Positions 3,906-6,037 of a stretch of 6,037 nt of DNA are shown here, piece by piece; position 1 is the stretch's first letter, and each line of letters begins with the position of its first letter. Made by a program: the position numbers and the translations under genes. The stretch is from Scatomorpha intestinigallinarum (lineage in GTDB: Bacteria > Bacillota > Clostridia > Oscillospirales > Oscillospiraceae): NCBI GenBank assembly GCA_018712225.1, contig DVHH01000028.1, positions 1-6,037 on the forward strand. The letters run 5' to 3'. The notes beneath the pieces were generated by a model, which had not been told where the DNA came from, searched no databases, and saw nothing but the letters and a program-made list of their open reading frames with translations.

Positions 3906-5888
3906 TCAGATGCTGCGGGCGAGCGCGTAGGCCGCCGCGTGATTCTTGGCGAGGTTCGAGGGGGTGTCGCTGTCGCCGATGTTATAGACCTCCGGCACCA
4001 TGCCCACGAGGGACTTGTACAGCTCGTTATCCGCCGGGTCGCCGGTGCAGATGACGACGTTGTCGCAGGGGATATCGAAGCGGAAGCCTATCTTGTCCGC
4101 CGCGATGACCTTGTCCTCCTCAATGGCGTGGCACTTCGTGCCGAGGTGCTGGGTGACATTGTAGCGGTGCAGGCCGTGCAGCAGCACGCAGCGGTTGCCG
4201 AACATGTAGCCCGGGGCCAGGACGTCCAGCATTTCGAGCAGCGTCACCTCGTGACCCTCGCTGCCCAACTTCTCGGCCACCTCGCAGCCGACGTCGCCGC
4301 CGCCGACGACCACGACCCGCTTGCCGGGGACCTCCTTCTTCCCTATCAGGTAATCCTTGCCCGAGAGGACGTGCGGCAGGTCGATGCCGGGGACGGGCAG
4401 CCGGCCCGGCTTCACGCCCGTGGCGCAGATGACCACGTCCGGGTCCATGGCCATGATGTTTTCAACCGTTGCCTCGGTATTGTAGATGACGGGGATGTTA
4501 TTTGCCTCGACCGTCGCCTCGAAATACGGTATGAGGGGCTTGAAGTGGTCCTTCTTCAGCGGCTGCATGGCGTAGTGTATCTGTCCGCCGAGCTTGTCGC
4601 TCTTTTCGATGATGGTCACGTCGTGGCCGCGGCGCTTGAGCACCTTGGCGGCCTCTATGCCGCTCGGTCCGCCGCCGACTACGACGACCTTCTTGACCTT
4701 CTCAGCCGGAGGCAGATCAAAGTGGCTCTCGCAGGCCATGGCGCCGTTGCCGGAGCAGTAGCAGTGCGCGCCGGTGGCAAGCTGGTCCGAGGCGCAGACA
4801 TAGCAGCCGATGCAGGGGTGTATCTCCCTGTCGCGGCCCTCCTGTAGCAGGCGGACAAAGTGCGGCTCGACAACGCAGCTCTTGCCTATGAACACAAAGT
4901 CGCAGATGTCGTTGGCAAAGGCGTTCTCAATGACGTCGGCAGTCCTGATGTCGCCGCCGGCGATGAACTGGGTCTTGAGATCCTCGCCAAAGATGCTGCG
5001 GGCATACTCGCGGTACATCTTGGCCAGGGGCGCCATGGCCATGGGGCGGGAGGCTGTGAATGGCAGGTCGTCGTCGTTGGGCATCACCTTGTTGCCGGCG
5101 CCGCCCATTACCTCGATGCCGTCCACTCCCAGCTCTATCATGCGCTTGACGTAGTACTTGCCGTCATCTATCGTTATGCCCGTGCCGGAAAAGAGGCTGG
5201 GCTTCACGAGGATGGCAAAATCCTCGCCGCACTTGGCGCGGACCTTGTTGATGATGTTTTCCACAAAGCGGAAGCGGTTTTCCGCACTGCCGCCGTACTT
5301 GTCCGTGCGCTTGTTGCTGTCCCTGCCCAGGAACTGGACGCAGAGGTAATAGCCCGTGGCGTGTATCTCCACGCCGTCAAAGCCCGCGAGCTTCGCGCGG
5401 TAGGCGCCCTCGGCGTACTTGTCCTCTATGGCCTCTATTTCAGGGATAGTCAGCTCGCGCGGGGTCTCGCGCTCGACGCCGATGACGTAGAACATCGGCA
5501 TGGCTATGGGCGAGGGGCCGACGGGCTGGCCGCCGATTATCTCGCGCTTCGCGCCGCGGCCCGTATGGCTGATCTCAAGCACGCACTTGGCGCCCTCGGC
5601 GTGGATGGCGGAGGCCAGCTTCGTGAGGCCGGGTATGTACTTGTCGTCGTCCGCGCGGAGCATGTTCGCCGTGTTCAGGCCGAGCGGGGCGTCGATGCAC
5701 GTGACCTCGATGCATATGAGGCCGAAGCCGCCCTTCGCGCGCTCAACATAGTGACGGATACAGGTGTCGTTCACAAATCCGCCGACTGTGCTGCTCAGGC
5801 CCATGGAGGGCATGACCGAACGGTTCCTTATCTCAACGTTTCCAATTTTTCCGGGTCTGAACAGACTGGGGCAATTACAGGTTGACAT
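3906..5888 (-). CDS. Old Yellow Enzyme-type NADH:flavin oxidoreductase (FMN, 4Fe-4S, FAD)
   Basis: The start at 5888 (MSTCNCPSLF) has GGAGGA 6 bases upstream (5900-5895); the open frame runs 36 codons further but lacks homology. At 660 residues it matches the FadH/BaiCD/2-enoate reductase/trimethylamine dehydrogenase family. Residues ~7-350 form the FMN-binding TIM barrel (LFRPGKIGNVEIRNR at 9-23, NKRTDKYGGSAENRFRF at 192-208, AGGDIR at 310-315). Cysteines 359, 362, 365 and 378 (C-x2-C-x2-C-x12-C) bind the 4Fe-4S cluster. GGGPSG (405-410) and GGGDVG (529-534) are the FAD and NAD(P)H sites. It likely reduces an activated C=C bond using NADH, in the cytosol. The substrate is unknown: IHATGYYLCVQFL (175-187) lacks the usual AHGY histidine, and the Met at 29 excludes the cysteinyl-FMN of TMADH. 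A divergent TetR-type gene probably controls it. Confidence 0.9.
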   Translation of the reverse strand: MSTCNCPSLFRPGKIGNVEIRNRSVMPSMGLSSTVGGFVNDTCIRHYVERAKGGFGLICIEVTCIDAPLGLNTANMLRADDDKYIPGLTKLASAIHAEGAKCVLEISHTGRGAKREIIGGQPVGPSPIAMPMFYVIGVERETPRELTIPEIEAIEDKYAEGAYRAKLAGFDGVEIHATGYYLCVQFLGRDSNKRTDKYGGSAENRFRFVENIINKVRAKCGEDFAILVKPSLFSGTGITIDDGKYYVKRMIELGVDGIEVMGGAGNKVMPNDDDLPFTASRPMAMAPLAKMYREYARSIFGEDLKTQFIAGGDIRTADVIENAFANDICDFVFIGKSCVVEPHFVRLLQEGRDREIHPCIGCYVCASDQLATGAHCYCSGNGAMACESHFDLPPAEKVKKVVVVGGGPSGIEAAKVLKRRGHDVTIIEKSDKLGGQIHYAMQPLKKDHFKPLIPYFEATVEANNIPVIYNTEATVENIMAMDPDVVICATGVKPGRLPVPGIDLPHVLSGKDYLIGKKEVPGKRVVVVGGGDVGCEVAEKLGSEGHEVTLLEMLDVLAPGYMFGNRCVLLHGLHRYNVTQHLGTKCHAIEEDKVIAADKIGFRFDIPCDNVVICTGDPADNELYKSLVGMVPEVYNIGDSDTPSNLAKNHAAAYALARSI

Positions 5889-5909
5889 TTTGATTCCTCC
5901 AAGTATAAT
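5882..5909 (+). promoter_or_regulatory. Consensus promoter of the divergent TetR-type gene
   Basis: TTGACA (5882-5887) and TATAAT (5904-5909) are exact consensus hexamers at 16 bp. The predicted start is near 5916, about 60 bases before the ATG at 5977. The -35 overlaps the start codon of the minus-strand oxidoreductase and the spacer covers its ribosome binding site. RNA polymerase or a repressor bound here would therefore interfere with both genes. Confidence 0.8.
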
Positions 5910-5930
5910 TATTTTGCAATTGTTGTAATT
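5907..5930. promoter_or_regulatory. AT-rich candidate operator between oxidoreductase and regulator
   Basis: This stretch has AATTA (5907-5911) and TAATT (5926-5930) as inverted arms, the palindrome CAATTG (5917-5922), and a direct repeat TTGCAATT/TTGTAATT (5914-5921 and 5923-5930) offset by 9 bp. It starts at the TATAAT box and covers the predicted +1, a fitting place for autorepression by a TetR-type protein. The dyad is imperfect, so this is only a candidate. No convincing minus-strand promoter for the oxidoreductase was found in 5889-5976: the TATACT at 5907-5902 is too close to its ribosome binding site to serve. Confidence 0.3.
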
Positions 5931-5976
5931 TGGTGCGGGAATAACCGCGGAATCTATCGAATAGGCTGGCTGGAAT

Positions 5977-6037
5977 ATGAAGAAACAACAAATCAAGTCT
6001 CAGAGGACGAGACAGAATATAATGAGCGCGGCTGCAG
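5977..6037 (+). CDS. TetR/AcrR-type transcriptional regulator (5' end)
   Basis: An ATG at 5977 opens a frame that runs to the window end: 20 codons plus one base, starting MKKQQIKSQRTRQNI and ending in MSAAA. The basic KSQRTRQ followed by a hydrophobic/alanine run is the usual entry to helix 1 of the TetR DNA-binding domain (compare RTRxxIlxAAxxLF). An in-frame stop TAG at 5962-5964 rules out a longer start. The ribosome binding site is weak (TGGCTGG just upstream). A perfect promoter lies about 60 bases upstream. Its divergent position next to the oxidoreductase suggests it represses that gene and itself, with the enzyme's substrate or a related compound as ligand; this is inference. Only the first helix is visible, so subfamily cannot be told. 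Confidence 0.72.
   Translation, partial: MKKQQIKSQRTRQNIMSAAA

Noticed and set aside
3939..5885. Two long plus-strand open frames (3939-4847 and 4860-5885) opposite the oxidoreductase gene
   Set aside because: They are antisense shadows caused by GC-rich third codon positions. Their translations are Ala/Val/Asp/Leu-rich without recognisable motifs, and the minus-strand frame has full domain structure and a ribosome binding site.
5945..5964. Short palindromes CCGCGG (5945-5950) and CTAT-CGA-ATAG (5954-5964) upstream of the TetR-type gene
   Set aside because: Arms of 3-4 bp that do not extend outward are expected by chance; they are not strong enough to call an operator.
5889..5996. A longer start at 5996 for the oxidoreductase (36 extra residues)
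   Set aside because: The extension covers the intergenic control region and the start of the divergent gene. The ATG at 5888 has GGAGGA at 6 bases and fits the family N-terminus.

Overview
The window is GC-rich bacterial DNA that looks like a chromosomal piece from an anaerobic, high-GC Clostridia member, with an Oscillospiraceae-type gut bacterium as the best guess. This is inference from four things: sigma-A consensus promoters, strong GGAGG ribosome binding sites, the style of the Obg, L21 and L27 proteins, and two redox flavoproteins typical of such anaerobes (a flavin reductase with rubredoxin domains and a large Old Yellow Enzyme/NADH oxidoreductase). No mobile element, CRISPR array or prophage feature was seen.

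Layout, left to right. (1) 1-396 (+): the 3' end of a flavin reductase carrying two tandem rubredoxin-like domains, closed by a strong terminator. (2) 455-607 (+): a complete tRNA-Trp unit with a perfect consensus promoter, encoded CCA and a terminator-like hairpin. (3) 610-1677 (-): a NadD-like nucleotidyltransferase fused in frame to a NADAR/YbiA-type domain. A well-placed internal ribosome binding site and ATG sit exactly at the domain junction. (4) 1678-1907: divergent promoters for this fusion gene and for rplU, plus a structured rplU leader. (5) 1908-3858 (+): rplU, rpmA and obg, with an intrinsic terminator between rpmA and obg. (6) A bidirectional terminator serves obg and the convergent gene. 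(7) 3906-5888 (-): a 660-residue FMN/4Fe-4S/FAD oxidoreductase. (8) 5889-5976: an AT-rich control region. (9) 5977-6037 (+): the first 20 codons of a divergent TetR/AcrR-type regulator, cut by the window end.

How the parts work together. rplU-rpmA-obg is the classic ribosome-assembly cluster: two large-subunit proteins and the GTPase that monitors 50S maturation. The prp protease gene usual in Firmicutes is absent between rplU and rpmA, and L27 correspondingly lacks the cleavable N-terminal extension. The right end looks like a regulator/enzyme pair in which a TetR-type repressor controls a divergently transcribed ene-reductase-like enzyme. The regulator's consensus promoter lies on top of the enzyme's start codon and ribosome binding site.

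The least ordinary element is the NadD-NADAR fusion, which joins a nucleotide adenylyltransferase fold to an N-glycosidase/ADP-ribose-handling fold. The oxidoreductase is also worth attention. Its iron-sulfur ligand spacing is of the trimethylamine dehydrogenase type, but active-site residues usual in the family appear to be replaced.
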